Assembly (NCBI RefSeq): GCF_003946305.1
Contig: NZ_RHNS01000002.1
Location: 1-64,000, forward strand
DNA length: 64,000 nt
Direction of reading: 5' to 3'
DNA from: Lacticaseibacillus porcinae
GTDB lineage: Bacteria; Bacillota; Bacilli; Lactobacillales; Lactobacillaceae
The translations under genes were made by a program, and so were the position numbers. Positions 15,897-25,288 of the stretch are shown in pieces. How positions within the stretch are numbered: position 1 is the first letter of the stretch; each line of letters begins with the position of its first letter. A model generated the notes under the pieces. That model was not told the DNA's origin and did not search any database. It saw only the letters and a list, made by a program, of their open reading frames with translations.

Positions 15897-17600
15897 ATGA
15901 TGTGGATAATCGTTGTGTTAATCGTAGTGGTCGTCATCGTTGGCGGCATTTGGGGATTACAACGCTTCAATGCCAGCAAGTTACATCAGCTGGATCAAGA
16001 AGTGGAGAAAGTCGATAATGGCGAATTGCGCGGATTGATCCGTACCATCGCCAATCTTGGGTTGGCAGGCGAATCGTTGCGGGCGTTCACCAAGTCTCAA
16101 CGCGACTACCAACATGTCGTGGAAAATGAACTCGCCGGTTTGCAAACGGCACTGTTAGATGTGGACTTGGAAAACAAACAATTCCAATTCGTCAAAGTCC
16201 GCCAATCGCAACAAGCGATTCAAGCGGCGATCATTGACGCTGACGCCAAATTGACGAAAATCAAAAAGTCGTTAACTGCCATTCAAACGGCAGAAGTTGC
16301 CGTACGCGACCAACTCAAGACCTTGCGAAGTGATTACCAAACGGCGCGGAAAACCATTTTGGCGAAATCTTATGCCTTTGATACGGCGTTGCCAGCTTTG
16401 GAAGCAGAGTTGCAAACCATTGCGACCCGTTTACATGAAGTGGCTACAGTTTCAGAATCAGGAGACCATGCCGCAGCTTCTGAACAAATGGACGGCTTGA
16501 CTGTGTCAGTGTCCACCCTTCAAGATGAAGTTGCGCGCTTGCCAAAGCTCGTCAACACGGTGGTCAATGAATTCCCAGGCCAACTTGAAGAACTCGATTC
16601 AGGTTTCCACGAACTGGCGGCGCAACATTTCGTCTTCACTCAAGATGTGCCTGCTGGCATCGCTGACGCCCAAGCTGCAGTGAAGTTGGCGCATGATCAA
16701 ATCACTGATCTAAAAGTCGATGATCTGGCAGACAATGTGGCGGCCACAGCAGAAAACATCGATGGTTTATATGCCACCATGGAAAAAGAACTGAATGCTA
16801 AAACTGCAGTGCAACAACAAACCGGTGACTTGCGCCAGTTCATCGCCCATGCCCAAAAGCAAAACCACACCTTGTTATTAGAACTCGATCATCTCAATCA
16901 GTCCTACACCTTGACGCACAACGAAGAACAAACTGCTGAAAGCTTACGCGATCAACTTGATGGCATCGCCGAAAGCTTCACCGATTCCCAACATCAGATC
17001 CAAGACAACACTGCGATTTATTCAGAAGTGTTGAGTTTCTACAATCAAACCCGCAACGACTTACACGCCATCGAAACCCAACACCAAGCCATCAACGCTG
17101 GCGTTTCTGATTTGCAAGCACGGGAACATCAAGCAGTGGCTTCGGCAGAAGATTTCGCCAATGCTGTGCGTGACATCAAATATGAAGTTTCGCGACATCA
17201 GTTGCCAGGGTTACCGCGGCCGTATTTAGACTTTTTCAATGTGGTGACCAAAGAACTGAAACAATTGGAAAACGATTTGAATCAAGTCAAGATCAACTTG
17301 GATGACATCGCCAAGTCATTGATCAAAATCGGCGAAGACATCGATCAACTGAAAGATCAAAGCCGCACCGTCGTGGATTCTGCTGGGATGTGCGAACAAC
17401 TGTTGCAATATGCCAACCGTTATAAAACCACCCATGCGGAAGTTGAATCTGCAGTGACGCAAGCCAAAGACTTGTATCAACATTACAACTATTCTCAAGC
17501 CGCTGACGTGATCGCATCAGCCCTAGAAAAAGTTGAACCTGGCGCTTACCAAAAAGTTGAAAACGATTATTTGAAGTCTCAATCCGCCGCACTGTTTTAA
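15897..17600 (+). CDS. ezrA: Septation ring formation regulator EzrA
   Basis: A 567-aa protein with one N-terminal transmembrane helix (MMWIIVVLIVVVVIVGGIWG) followed by about 540 residues of almost continuous coiled coil: the EzrA layout. The family negatively regulates FtsZ ring assembly and recruits division proteins at the membrane. The start is uncertain. ATG at 15897 has GGAAGGTG 9 nt upstream; a GTG at 15885 would overlap that site. The C-terminal segment RHQLPGLPRPYLDFFNVVTK is a typical EzrA signature. Followed by a terminator. Confidence 0.9.
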   Translation: MMWIIVVLIVVVVIVGGIWGLQRFNASKLHQLDQEVEKVDNGELRGLIRTIANLGLAGESLRAFTKSQRDYQHVVENELAGLQTALLDVDLENKQFQFVKVRQSQQAIQAAIIDADAKLTKIKKSLTAIQTAEVAVRDQLKTLRSDYQTARKTILAKSYAFDTALPALEAELQTIATRLHEVATVSESGDHAAASEQMDGLTVSVSTLQDEVARLPKLVNTVVNEFPGQLEELDSGFHELAAQHFVFTQDVPAGIADAQAAVKLAHDQITDLKVDDLADNVAATAENIDGLYATMEKELNAKTAVQQQTGDLRQFIAHAQKQNHTLLLELDHLNQSYTLTHNEEQTAESLRDQLDGIAESFTDSQHQIQDNTAIYSEVLSFYNQTRNDLHAIETQHQAINAGVSDLQAREHQAVASAEDFANAVRDIKYEVSRHQLPGLPRPYLDFFNVVTKELKQLENDLNQVKINLDDIAKSLIKIGEDIDQLKDQSRTVVDSAGMCEQLLQYANRYKTTHAEVESAVTQAKDLYQHYNYSQAADVIASALEKVEPGAYQKVENDYLKSQSAALF

Positions 17601-17606
17601 GTGCAT

Positions 17607-17639
17607 ACCGAGATGTCGCCTGACGTCTCGGTTTTTGTT
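17607..17639 (+). terminator. Terminator of ezrA
   Basis: Stem ACCGAGATGTC / GACGTCTCGGT (one G-U) followed by TTTTGTTT. Confidence 0.85.
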
Positions 17640-17675
17640 TGGACATTGCAGGCGCCAGCGGGATAGCTTCGTTTC

Positions 17676-17864
17676 AGTGATTTGAAACTGGGACTCCAGC
17701 TGGCTCGTCGGTGCGTAGTGAGGGTCCTCAGGAAAGCTAACTTGCTCCGTCGCTACGCTCCGTTTCAAGTGGATCTTTCCCTGCGGTTTCTCGTAAGCGG
17801 TAAACCGCTAACGAGAATCTCACCACGCACCGACGGCCAGCTTCCGTCCCAATTTCAAATCACT
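17676..17864. repeat. 189-bp palindromic repeat (MITE-like), copy 1
   Basis: The ends are inverted copies of AGTGATTTGAAA(C/T)TGGGAC. The element is homologous, in reverse complement, to 28013-28201, which has the same 189-bp length. An internal hairpin (17788-17800 with 17805-17817) differs from copy 2 at several positions but stays paired. Outside the core, CAGGCGCCAGCGG on the left and its inverted counterpart near 17878-17890 suggest a longer outer repeat. No open frame with a ribosome binding site. It lies 37 bp after the ezrA terminator. A non-autonomous miniature element is the best guess. Confidence 0.75.
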
Positions 17865-17890
17865 TCCACTGCGCTAGCCGCTGTCACCTG

Positions 17891-18087
17891 ATGGCTACGA
17901 ACCACGTGACGTCTACGGTGATTGGATATCTAGGCTGATGAACCACACGGGAACGCCTTTTGTTGGAGGCCTCAGGTTTTCGTGCTGGAAGCCTAATGAT
18001 GAAGACCAAATTCACACTCACGATGCCGCACATCGATCGTGTGGCATGACTTATGGCAAACAGTGGCACAAGCCATAAATACTATGT
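17891..18087. other. Intergenic stretch with near-palindrome
   Basis: No gene is seen between the repeat and the cysteine desulfurase promoter. It holds an imperfect hairpin at about 18023-18047 (ATGCCGCACATCGAT and its inverse) with no T-run, of unknown role. Confidence 0.4.
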
Positions 18088-18093
18088 TATAAT
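18085..18093 (+). promoter_or_regulatory. Extended -10 promoter of the cysteine desulfurase/thiI pair
   Basis: TGTTATAAT is a perfect TATAAT preceded by TGn, 41 nt before the start codon. Confidence 0.6.
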
Positions 18094-18133
18094 CGCAAAC
18101 AGCAACTTACAATTTGAAAGGGAATGGCAACTG

Positions 18134-19288
18134 ATGATTTATTTTGATAACTCCGCAACCACCAAAATCGATCCTGCGGCGTTGGACACTTATAACAAAG
18201 TTTCTCAAAACTTTGCTGGCAACCCAAGTTCCTTACACGCACTAGGCGATAAAGCGTATCAAATGCTTGAAGGTGCACGTAAACAAATCGCGGATTTGAT
18301 CCAAGCTAAACCTGATGAGATCTTTTTCACTTCTGGTGGGACAGAAGGTGACAACTGGGTCGTTAAAGGGACTGCGATCGAAAAGCGACCATTTGGCAAA
18401 CATTTGATCACCACCCAAGTTGAACATCCAGCGATCATTAACTCAATGAAACAACTGGAAAGCTTAGGCTTTGACGTGACTTATTTGCCTGTCGATCATC
18501 GCGGGTTCATCAATCCAGATGATTTAAAGGCGGCGTTGCGCGATGATACCATTTTAGTGTCGGTGATGGCGGTCAACAATGAAGTCGGGGCCATGCAGCC
18601 GATCGATGCGGTCGCTGATATCTTAAAAGATTATCCGACCGTGCATTTTCACGTGGATGCTGTGCAAGCCATCGGCAAAGGGTTGATGAAATCGTTGCGT
18701 AATCCGCGCATCGACTTCATCACCTTCTCTGGCCACAAGTTCCACGCCCCTCGTGGTACTGGGTTTATCTATGCCAAAGAAGGCAAACACATTGCACCGT
18801 TAATGACTGGCGGTGGCCAAGAACAAAACTTGCGCTCAGGCACTGAAAACACACCTGCAGTGGCGGCGATGGCTAAGGCGTTGCGGTTGCATTTGGAAGA
18901 TGAAGCTGGCAATGTTAAAAAGCAAGCGGCAATTCGTCAGCGAATCGCCGAACACGTCCAACAATTCCCGAATGTGCATCTGTTTTCTGAATTAGCCCCA
19001 GACTTCGCACCGCATATTTTATGTTTTGCAATTCGCGGCGTCCGTGGAGAAACCATTGTCCATGCCTTTGAGCAATATCAGATCTACATCTCTACAACCA
19101 GTGCATGTTCATCGAAAAAAGGCACCGAATCGTCAACGCTTGCGGCGATGCACGCCGATCCACATTTGGCCACTAGTGCGATTCGCGTCAGTTTAGATGA
19201 AAACAACACCTTGGCTGAAGCCGACGAATTTAATGCTGCTTTTGATAAGATCTACAAGCAGTTTGAAAAATTAATGCCAAAAGAATAG
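18134..19288 (+). CDS. Cysteine desulfurase (NifS/IscS class)
   Basis: A 384-aa PLP enzyme that takes sulfur from cysteine as an enzyme-bound persulfide. N-terminus MIYFDNSATTKIDPAAL, PLP lysine in FITFSGHKFHAPRGTGF, and the catalytic Cys loop STTSACSSKKGTES. It directly precedes thiI, 24 nt apart, as the dedicated sulfur donor (NifZ in Bacillus) does, so its main role is probably supplying sulfur for tRNA 4-thiouridine. The start at 18134 gives the family N-terminus; a 27-codon upstream extension is not conserved in kind. Confidence 0.92.
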   Translation: MIYFDNSATTKIDPAALDTYNKVSQNFAGNPSSLHALGDKAYQMLEGARKQIADLIQAKPDEIFFTSGGTEGDNWVVKGTAIEKRPFGKHLITTQVEHPAIINSMKQLESLGFDVTYLPVDHRGFINPDDLKAALRDDTILVSVMAVNNEVGAMQPIDAVADILKDYPTVHFHVDAVQAIGKGLMKSLRNPRIDFITFSGHKFHAPRGTGFIYAKEGKHIAPLMTGGGQEQNLRSGTENTPAVAAMAKALRLHLEDEAGNVKKQAAIRQRIAEHVQQFPNVHLFSELAPDFAPHILCFAIRGVRGETIVHAFEQYQIYISTTSACSSKKGTESSTLAAMHADPHLATSAIRVSLDENNTLAEADEFNAAFDKIYKQFEKLMPKE

Positions 19289-19312
19289 TTTTTGAAATAG
19301 AAAGGAATTTTT

Positions 19313-20530
19313 ATGCAATACGACATGATCATGGTGCGCTATGGCGAATTGTCCACTAAAGGCAAAAACCGCAGCGCCTTCATCGGCCGTTTGAACGGCA
19401 ACATTACTAAAGCTTTGCATGAATACCCAGGCCTCACCATTCGGCCTAAGCGCGATCGTTTGCACATCGAACTCAACGGCGAGGACTCCCAAGGGGTGAT
19501 GGACCGCTTGCAACAAGTCTTTGGGATCCAAAACTTCTCTCCATCAGTCAAAGTGCCTAAAGACATGACGTTGGTCCATGAAAAAGTGTTGGAACTAATG
19601 AAGGAAACCGCACCAGCAGGTTCCACATTCAAAGTTGCCACGAAGCGGTCTGATCACACTTTTGAACTCGACACCAACGGCATGAACCTTGATATTGGTG
19701 ATTTATTAACTGAAGAACGCCCAGATCTCAAAGCGCAAATGAAGCATCCTGATGTCACTTTGCGCGTTGAAGTCCGCCGCGAAGCCATTTATTTGTCCAC
19801 CACCACCATTCAAGGTGCTGGTGGCTTACCAGTCGGCTCTGCTGGTAAAGCAGTCTTGATGCTTTCTGGTGGGATCGATTCCCCAGTTGCTGGATATCTT
19901 GCGTTAAAGCGTGGGGTGGATATCGAAATGGTGCATTTCTTCTCCCCACCATATACTTCTGACAATGCATTGGCTAAAGCCAAGCAATTGACGGCGAAGT
20001 TGACGCCTTATGTCGGCAGTATCAAATTTATCCAAGTGCCATTTACTGAGATCCAAGAAACCGTTAAAGCTGGTGTGCCAGAAGGGTACTTAATGACCAT
20101 TCAACGCCGCTTCATGTTACGGTTAGCGGACATGATCGCCCATAAACGCCATGCCTTGGCGATTTTCAATGGGGAATCCGTTGGTCAAGTGGCCAGCCAA
20201 ACCTTGGAATCGATGGTGGCGATCAATGATGTGACCACGATGCCAATTTTACGGCCAGTGGCAACTATGGATAAAAATGAAATCATCAAAGTGGCAGAAG
20301 ATATCGATACCTATGATTTATCGATCATGCCATTTGAAGACTGCTGCACGATTTTTGCGCCACCGCGTCCAAAAACCAAGCCAAACTTGGATAAGTCCCG
20401 TTACTATGAAAGCAAACTCGACATTGATGGGTTATTGCAACGTGCCATGGATGGCATCGAAATCACTGAGATCCGCAGCTCTGATGAGTTTATGAATGCC
20501 GAGCAAGACGTGATTTCAGAATTATTATAG
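19313..20530 (+). CDS. thiI: tRNA 4-thiouridine synthase ThiI
   Basis: A 405-aa enzyme that makes s4U at position 8 of tRNA. Order: N-terminal ferredoxin-like domain ([20 protein letters not shown]), THUMP domain, then PP-loop ATP pyrophosphatase domain with [20 protein letters not shown] and the Cys in [15 protein letters not shown]. There is no C-terminal rhodanese domain, as expected for Gram-positive ThiI that receives sulfur from a partner desulfurase. Forms an operon with the desulfurase gene. Confidence 0.95.
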   Translation: MQYDMIMVRYGELSTKGKNRSAFIGRLNGNITKALHEYPGLTIRPKRDRLHIELNGEDSQGVMDRLQQVFGIQNFSPSVKVPKDMTLVHEKVLELMKETAPAGSTFKVATKRSDHTFELDTNGMNLDIGDLLTEERPDLKAQMKHPDVTLRVEVRREAIYLSTTTIQGAGGLPVGSAGKAVLMLSGGIDSPVAGYLALKRGVDIEMVHFFSPPYTSDNALAKAKQLTAKLTPYVGSIKFIQVPFTEIQETVKAGVPEGYLMTIQRRFMLRLADMIAHKRHALAIFNGESVGQVASQTLESMVAINDVTTMPILRPVATMDKNEIIKVAEDIDTYDLSIMPFEDCCTIFAPPRPKTKPNLDKSRYYESKLDIDGLLQRAMDGIEITEIRSSDEFMNAEQDVISELL

Positions 20531-20631
20531 AAAAAACTGAAAAAAGATTGTATACAACTTAATGCATGAAAATGGCGCTTTATGCAGGTGTAATCGTTAT
20601 TCATGTATGATTATCTAATAGCGATACAAAA

Positions 20632-20656
20632 AGTCTCGATAACCGAGGCTTTTTTT
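20632..20656 (+). terminator. Terminator of thiI
   Basis: Stem AGTCTCG / CGAGGCT (one G-U) followed by TTTTTTT. Confidence 0.85.
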
Positions 20657-20774
20657 ATTCCACGCAATGCATTCTAATGGTTTTCTTATTGTGGTTTTTC
20701 GAAATAATCTTTATAGTAGAAAATGTAAGTAACATATCGAGTGAACGTTAATTGTGAAAGGTGGAATTTTTCCC

Positions 20775-21356
20775 ATGAAAAAAGTTATTGCAGGTTTGAT
20801 GATGAGTGCCACTGTTTTAGGTTTAGCAATTACCGCGACAAGCGTGAATGTGCATGCCGATACGACTGATACGACGACCGCAGCCGGCACGACCAGTGAT
20901 ACTAAGGCTAACTTGACAGTCGGTGCTGGCACGTTGACCTACACGAAACCTAGCGATGTTGATTTTACTTCAACTGACGTAGCAACTGTTTATGCAGGGA
21001 ACTATGGTGATACCCAAACTAAGAAAAACGATACGACTATCACTGATTTCTTAGGTGATAACCTTGATTGGCACTTGACTGCTAATGAGTCTGGGTTCGG
21101 CGACAGTGCGTTGGACAGTGATAATGCCTCAACGTTGACTGTCAATGATCACACTTTAATTGCTGGTACTCCTGTTACTGTCGCATCTGGCAATGTTGGC
21201 ACCAGCAAAAGCCCTACATTTGCAACGGATTTAAAATATGGTTTGAAAATTAAAGCAAACACGTTGTTGAAGGCTGACTCCTATACCAACACGATCACTT
21301 GGAACCTGAACAACACGCCTGACGACAACGCTGATTCCTCTTCAATTGGTGAATAA
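20775..21356 (+). CDS. WxL-domain surface protein
   Basis: A 193-aa secreted protein. Signal peptide MKKVIAGLMMSATVLGLAIT with a cleavage region near NVHADT, then a Thr/Asp-rich linker and a single WxL domain whose two signature motifs are visible: NLDWHLTANESGFGD and the final ITWNLNNTPDD. WxL domains bind peptidoglycan non-covalently at the cell surface. The ATG at 20775 follows AAAGGTGG and gives the normal signal peptide; an upstream GTG at 20754 is less likely. First gene of a three-gene cluster with a DUF916 protein and a second WxL-like protein. Confidence 0.88.
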   Translation: MKKVIAGLMMSATVLGLAITATSVNVHADTTDTTTAAGTTSDTKANLTVGAGTLTYTKPSDVDFTSTDVATVYAGNYGDTQTKKNDTTITDFLGDNLDWHLTANESGFGDSALDSDNASTLTVNDHTLIAGTPVTVASGNVGTSKSPTFATDLKYGLKIKANTLLKADSYTNTITWNLNNTPDDNADSSSIGE

Positions 21357-21365
21357 TAAAATCAA

Positions 21366-22490
21366 ATGAAAAAGAATAAAAACATGTCCTTAAAGCAGCT
21401 CATGATTGCGCTGCTTTTTGTAGTATTTGGACTCGCAATCACACAACCGGTTCATGCCGCATCTAACGCCGCACTTGGCGTTCAACCAGTGCAATCAACT
21501 TATCAACGCGATAAAAATGTGTCGTATTTTGATTTGTTGTTAAAGGCTGGACAAGCAACACCTCTGCAAGTGAAGTTGACCAACTCAACCAGCAGTGCGA
21601 TCAAAGTTGACGTCCAAGCGACAACAGCGACTTCCAGTGATTCCGGGATCGTCGACTACACTGGCGGCTCCAATACCCCTGATAACACGCTGCCACATAA
21701 AATCAGTGACGCTGTACAAGGCAGCAAGTCGATCACGGTGCCGGCAAAAGGTAGTGCCACTTATACGGCAACCTTAACAATGCCAAGCACCAGTTTTTCT
21801 GGTGTAATGGTCGGGGGACTAGTGTTCACGCCGGCTAATCAATCAAGTTCAACGTCTGGCAAACTCGGCGTGGTCAGCAAGTATGCATACACCGTTGCGG
21901 TGCTGGCGCGTAACTCAAATGATATCCTCGCACCAAAACTTGAAATTGGTGGCGTGACATCGAGTCGTACGAAGCAAGGTAACCAGATCCGCGCAATGGT
22001 GCGAAACACCAATGCGGCGTTTGCCAATCATATCGAAACCATCACCACCATTAAAACCCCAAGCGGTAAAACCAAGACTTTACGGTTGGCAGATGCCCAA
22101 ATGGCACCAAACTCTAAGCTGTATCAAGCCATGGCGTTAGGCACGCAGGTCACAGCGGGAAACTATCAAGTGACGACTACCGCTTATTGGGGGAAGTCTG
22201 CGACTGGGACTTACGCCGATGGTCACGGCAATCACTATCAGTACCGCACGACAACCAATAAAACAGTTAAAATCACACAAGCCAAAGCTGACAAACTCAC
22301 CAAAGCTGCCGCTAAGGTTCACAGCGGTATGCCAAAGGCTTACATCATCGCCATCGTCGTCGGTATCGTCTTGTTAGTGTTGATCATTTTCTTATTGATC
22401 GTGATTTTCACCCGTCGCAAGAAATCTGCCCAAAAACTCGCAGACCTTGAAAAACAAGTCGCGGAACTGAAAAACCACACAGACAAATAA
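21366..22490 (+). CDS. DUF916/DUF3324 cell-surface protein with C-terminal membrane anchor
   Basis: A 374-aa protein. Signal peptide (LMIALLFVVFGLAITQPVHA), DUF916-type domain (ALGVQPVQSTYQRDKNVSYF; SGVMVGGLVFTP), then a second domain (VRNTNAAFANHIETITTIKT), one C-terminal transmembrane helix (YIIAIVVGIVLLVLIIFLLI) and a short basic/coiled tail. This is the CscA-like partner of WxL proteins, with peptidoglycan-binding and host-binding domains. It starts 9 nt after the WxL stop, so the genes are co-transcribed. Confidence 0.88.
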   Translation: MKKNKNMSLKQLMIALLFVVFGLAITQPVHAASNAALGVQPVQSTYQRDKNVSYFDLLLKAGQATPLQVKLTNSTSSAIKVDVQATTATSSDSGIVDYTGGSNTPDNTLPHKISDAVQGSKSITVPAKGSATYTATLTMPSTSFSGVMVGGLVFTPANQSSSTSGKLGVVSKYAYTVAVLARNSNDILAPKLEIGGVTSSRTKQGNQIRAMVRNTNAAFANHIETITTIKTPSGKTKTLRLADAQMAPNSKLYQAMALGTQVTAGNYQVTTTAYWGKSATGTYADGHGNHYQYRTTTNKTVKITQAKADKLTKAAAKVHSGMPKAYIIAIVVGIVLLVLIIFLLIVIFTRRKKSAQKLADLEKQVAELKNHTDK

Positions 22491-22508
22491 CGAAAGGAGG
22501 CTTCCTTA

Positions 22509-24206
22509 ATGAAGACACTGCGCAAACACTTATTCATCTTGCTATCGGCGCTGCTTGTACTTGTTGCAGGAAGCCTTTTTGCTGACTCACAGCCGGTACA
22601 AGCCGCCAACAACTATAATAACCTCACTTTAGTCGGCGACCTCGGATTACCACAAGCCGTCGTGTCGGTGATGATCAACAATTCACTGGATGCCAATGGG
22701 AGTACGCCGAATGTTTCGGCGACTGATTTAACGGTTGGAGCAGTTGATCAATGGCAAACCGTTTCGTTAGCGGACCGCACGCAAAATTCTGATGTAAGCT
22801 TTGTTTCTTCAGTCGATGCCACGGTTGCCAACTGGGTCGGCGGATTAGCCACCAATACCAATGATAATGTTGAAACTAGCGATATGTTGTTATCGCAAGG
22901 CGTCTCTGATGGCTCGTTTGACATGGTTAGTTTGCTGTCTGGCAGTACACTTCCAGTTGCAGATAGTCGCTCTCAACCTTATACTTTGGCCAATTTACCA
23001 GTGTTGAACAAATTGATGTTGGTGTTAATGAGTGCCAAGAATGCCAAAACCATCGACTTGACAGGACTGACCTCAAAAGTTACTGCGCCGGTAAATCGAG
23101 TTAAAATTTTATCATTGTTCCAAACGATTACCATGCCTAATTTAACTGAATTGGACCTCGGCAGTAACTTGTTTGGTCCAGGGTTGACTGAAAGTGGCTG
23201 GGCGTATTGGGTGTTTCGAACGCGGACCTTGGGATCCAAGTCGGTGATCACCTGGGATCTTTCCTATGAAAACCTGACGACGTTGGATTCTAGTCTCCTT
23301 AGTAGCATTGGTTCGCAAACCCGTAACGTCAATTTAGCCTCAAACGTGTTGACGACTATTGGTTATAACAATCAAGGGGTGTTGGCCATTGGTGGCAAAA
23401 TCGATTTGTCGAATAATGATAATTTGGATAGCGATAATTCGGATACCTTCATCGTGTTGGCGACGATTATTTCAACGGGTGGGAATACGGTTTTACCTGA
23501 TGTTGTGGTCAACGCCATTGTGATCAAAGCCGTTGATAATTGGATGACAGTTTCAAATCTTGGGATTAATGCAGTGGCTTCGCAGCTAACCAGTGAAACC
23601 CTAGCCGCGCTGGTCAATTCTAAGAACCCGAATGCCTATTTGTCAGCGCTGGATCCGGATAAATTACTCGCATCAACCGTTCAAGGGTTGGATGATGCGA
23701 CCTATCAAAACCTTTTAAACTACTTTAAAAAAGATGAGGCCCAAGCTGCAAAGTTGACCCAAAAGCGCAATAACGACTCTGGTAGCACTGCCACCAAAGC
23801 CAGCGTCTCCGCCACTGGTGCTTGGGCTTTTGGCAATTACACCTTAGGTCAAACCGCACCGCTGACAGCCCAAGATAAAGTGCGGTTAACCGGGACTTTG
23901 CCTGCTGGTCAACGATTGAGTGTCACCATGTCTGATTGGACTAGTGGTGATAGCACGTTTGCGCCGCAGATGACTTTGCCAGCAGGGAGTAACGGTTGGA
24001 ATGCGGTAGACTTACAAGCAGGCACTGCAGCAGTGGTGTTGACCAACCCGAACACCACCGCGATGCAATATGATCAAACCCTGATGTATCCTCGTTTGAC
24101 GATTTCACCTTCGCAAGCCAACAAAATGAAAGTCGGGGCCACGTATACTGGTACGATGACTTGGACTATTGAAGATGTGCCAACCACTGATCACATGTTC
24201 AGGTAA
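22509..24206 (+). CDS. Secreted leucine-rich protein with degenerate C-terminal WxL domain
   Basis: A 565-aa secreted protein. Signal peptide LFILLSALLVLVAGSLF with cleavage near PVQAANN, then leucine-rich repeat-like stretches (MPNLTELDLGSNLFG; GGKIDLSNNDNLDSD), and a C-terminal domain (GAWAFGNYTLGQTAPLTAQD to TYTGTMTWTIEDVPTTDHMF) with the WxL framework. The second motif reads WTI instead of WxL and the first W-x-L is not present (LSVTMSDWTSGD), so wall binding may be altered. GAAAGGAGG lies upstream. Last gene of the cluster; its terminator follows. Confidence 0.8.
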   Translation: MKTLRKHLFILLSALLVLVAGSLFADSQPVQAANNYNNLTLVGDLGLPQAVVSVMINNSLDANGSTPNVSATDLTVGAVDQWQTVSLADRTQNSDVSFVSSVDATVANWVGGLATNTNDNVETSDMLLSQGVSDGSFDMVSLLSGSTLPVADSRSQPYTLANLPVLNKLMLVLMSAKNAKTIDLTGLTSKVTAPVNRVKILSLFQTITMPNLTELDLGSNLFGPGLTESGWAYWVFRTRTLGSKSVITWDLSYENLTTLDSSLLSSIGSQTRNVNLASNVLTTIGYNNQGVLAIGGKIDLSNNDNLDSDNSDTFIVLATIISTGGNTVLPDVVVNAIVIKAVDNWMTVSNLGINAVASQLTSETLAALVNSKNPNAYLSALDPDKLLASTVQGLDDATYQNLLNYFKKDEAQAAKLTQKRNNDSGSTATKASVSATGAWAFGNYTLGQTAPLTAQDKVRLTGTLPAGQRLSVTMSDWTSGDSTFAPQMTLPAGSNGWNAVDLQAGTAAVVLTNPNTTAMQYDQTLMYPRLTISPSQANKMKVGATYTGTMTWTIEDVPTTDHMFR

Positions 24207-24215
24207 AGGCTGTAA

Positions 24216-24246
24216 AGTATTGAGCAAACCCGCTCGATGCTTTTTA
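24216..24246 (+). terminator. Terminator of the WxL cluster
   Basis: Stem AGTATTGAGC / GCTCGATGCT (two G-U pairs) followed by TTTTTATTTT. Confidence 0.8.
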
Positions 24247-24293
24247 TTTTGCCGCTAGAGCCGACCACAGCGCGGTTGTAAACGATTTTATGT

Positions 24294-24344
24294 TTGATTT
24301 TTCACAAGCACCGTGATATCCTAATATGTGAATGAATGAACACA
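24294..24344 (+). promoter_or_regulatory. rex promoter with candidate Rex operator
   Basis: TTGATT (24294-24299), a 17-bp spacer and TATCCT (24317-24322). An imperfect palindrome TGTGAATGAATGAACACA (24327-24344) overlies the expected start of transcription. It keeps the TGTG...CACA ends of the Rex box but not the inner bases, so autoregulation is only a possibility. Confidence 0.55.
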
Positions 24345-24360
24345 CTTTGGAGGTGGCGTG

Positions 24361-24999
24361 ATGCTCGACGCAAAAACAAAAGTGTCAAAGGCGACGATCA
24401 GACGAATTCCCTTATATTATCGGGCGGCTCAACAAATGCAACAACGAGGCATTCGACGAGTGCGATCAGATAAATTAGCAGAGATCATTCATATTCCTTC
24501 GGCAACGATCAGACGCGATTTCTCAAGCTTTGGGGAACTGGGGAAAAGTGGGTATGGCTATAGTGTGGCGACTTTAGTTGAAGAATTTGGACAACTGTTG
24601 CAAGTTCAATCGCCTGAAGATATTGTTTTGATCGGTGTTGGGGGACTAGGGGCGGCGTTGATCGAAAATAACTTTCGCCGCAATCCTGATTTAGATATTG
24701 TGGTGGCCTTTGATCATGACCCAGCGAAGATCAACACTAGCATCGATGGGATCCCGATTTATTCATTTGCGGATCTTAAGCAACGCCTGCCTAAAGGCGT
24801 CCACACGGCGATCGTTGCGGTACCAAGTTCCAGTCAAGAAAGTGTCATTGCACAATTGGAAGCTGCTGGCATTACCGCGATCATGACCTTTGCGCCGCAG
24901 CCAGTTGCTTGCAAGCCGACGACGACGATCCGCTATATCGACTTAACCTCTGAGCTGCAAAGCCTTTTATATGTGGCACACCAAAAACAAAAAGCTTAA
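24361..24999 (+). CDS. rex: Redox-sensing transcriptional repressor Rex
   Basis: A 212-aa repressor that senses NADH/NAD+ and controls fermentation genes. The N-terminal winged helix includes ATIRRIPLYYRAAQQM and IPSATIRRDFSSFGELGKSG. The NAD(H)-binding Rossmann domain starts at IVLIGVGGLGAALIENN, and the domain-swapped C-terminal helix is SELQSLLYVAHQK. The ATG at 24361 has GGAGG 7 nt upstream; the GTG just before it is too close to that site. No gene of a Rex regulon is adjacent apart from pyruvate oxidase 3.4 kb away. Confidence 0.95.
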   Translation: MLDAKTKVSKATIRRIPLYYRAAQQMQQRGIRRVRSDKLAEIIHIPSATIRRDFSSFGELGKSGYGYSVATLVEEFGQLLQVQSPEDIVLIGVGGLGAALIENNFRRNPDLDIVVAFDHDPAKINTSIDGIPIYSFADLKQRLPKGVHTAIVAVPSSSQESVIAQLEAAGITAIMTFAPQPVACKPTTTIRYIDLTSELQSLLYVAHQKQKA

Positions 25000-25005
25000 A
25001 ACCCG

Positions 25006-25035
25006 TTGACGTCCACCACTCGTCAAGTTTATAAT
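25006..25035 (+). promoter_or_regulatory. valS T-box promoter
   Basis: TTGACG (25006-25011), an 18-bp spacer and a perfect TATAAT (25030-25035). Confidence 0.85.
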
Positions 25036-25041
25036 GCGAGT

Positions 25042-25259
25042 AACGCAATGAACAAGAGGCGTGAAAGTTGGGTTTGCAGCGAGTCGGCGGTTGGTGTGAG
25101 TCGATAAGTCAATTTTCATGTGTAGCTTGTGAGCTGTCATCCTGAATGCAGTAAGGCTGACCGGGACCGTCCGTTATCGGTTTTAAGTGGAGAAAGTTAT
25201 TTCTCAATTTAGGTGGCACCGCGAGTCAACTCGTCCTAATCATTAGGACGAGTTTTTTT
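25042..25259 (+). promoter_or_regulatory. T-box leader controlling valS
   Basis: A leader of about 217 nt. The T-box sequence AGGTGGCACCGCG (25211-25223) is followed by a terminator (25229-25259, ACTCGTCCTAAT / ATTAGGACGAGT plus T-run). Uncharged tRNA-Val is expected to pair with the specifier and stabilise the antiterminator, so that valS is made when valine is short. A GUC at 25136-25138 near the 3' side of the long stem is a candidate specifier, but I could not verify the specifier loop. Confidence 0.93.
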
Positions 25260-25288
25260 GTTCACAAAAATAATTGGAGGATCATTCC

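Noticed and set aside
17523-17891. Open frames across the 189-bp repeat
   Set aside because: The frames differ between the two copies, have no ribosome binding site and follow the palindrome.
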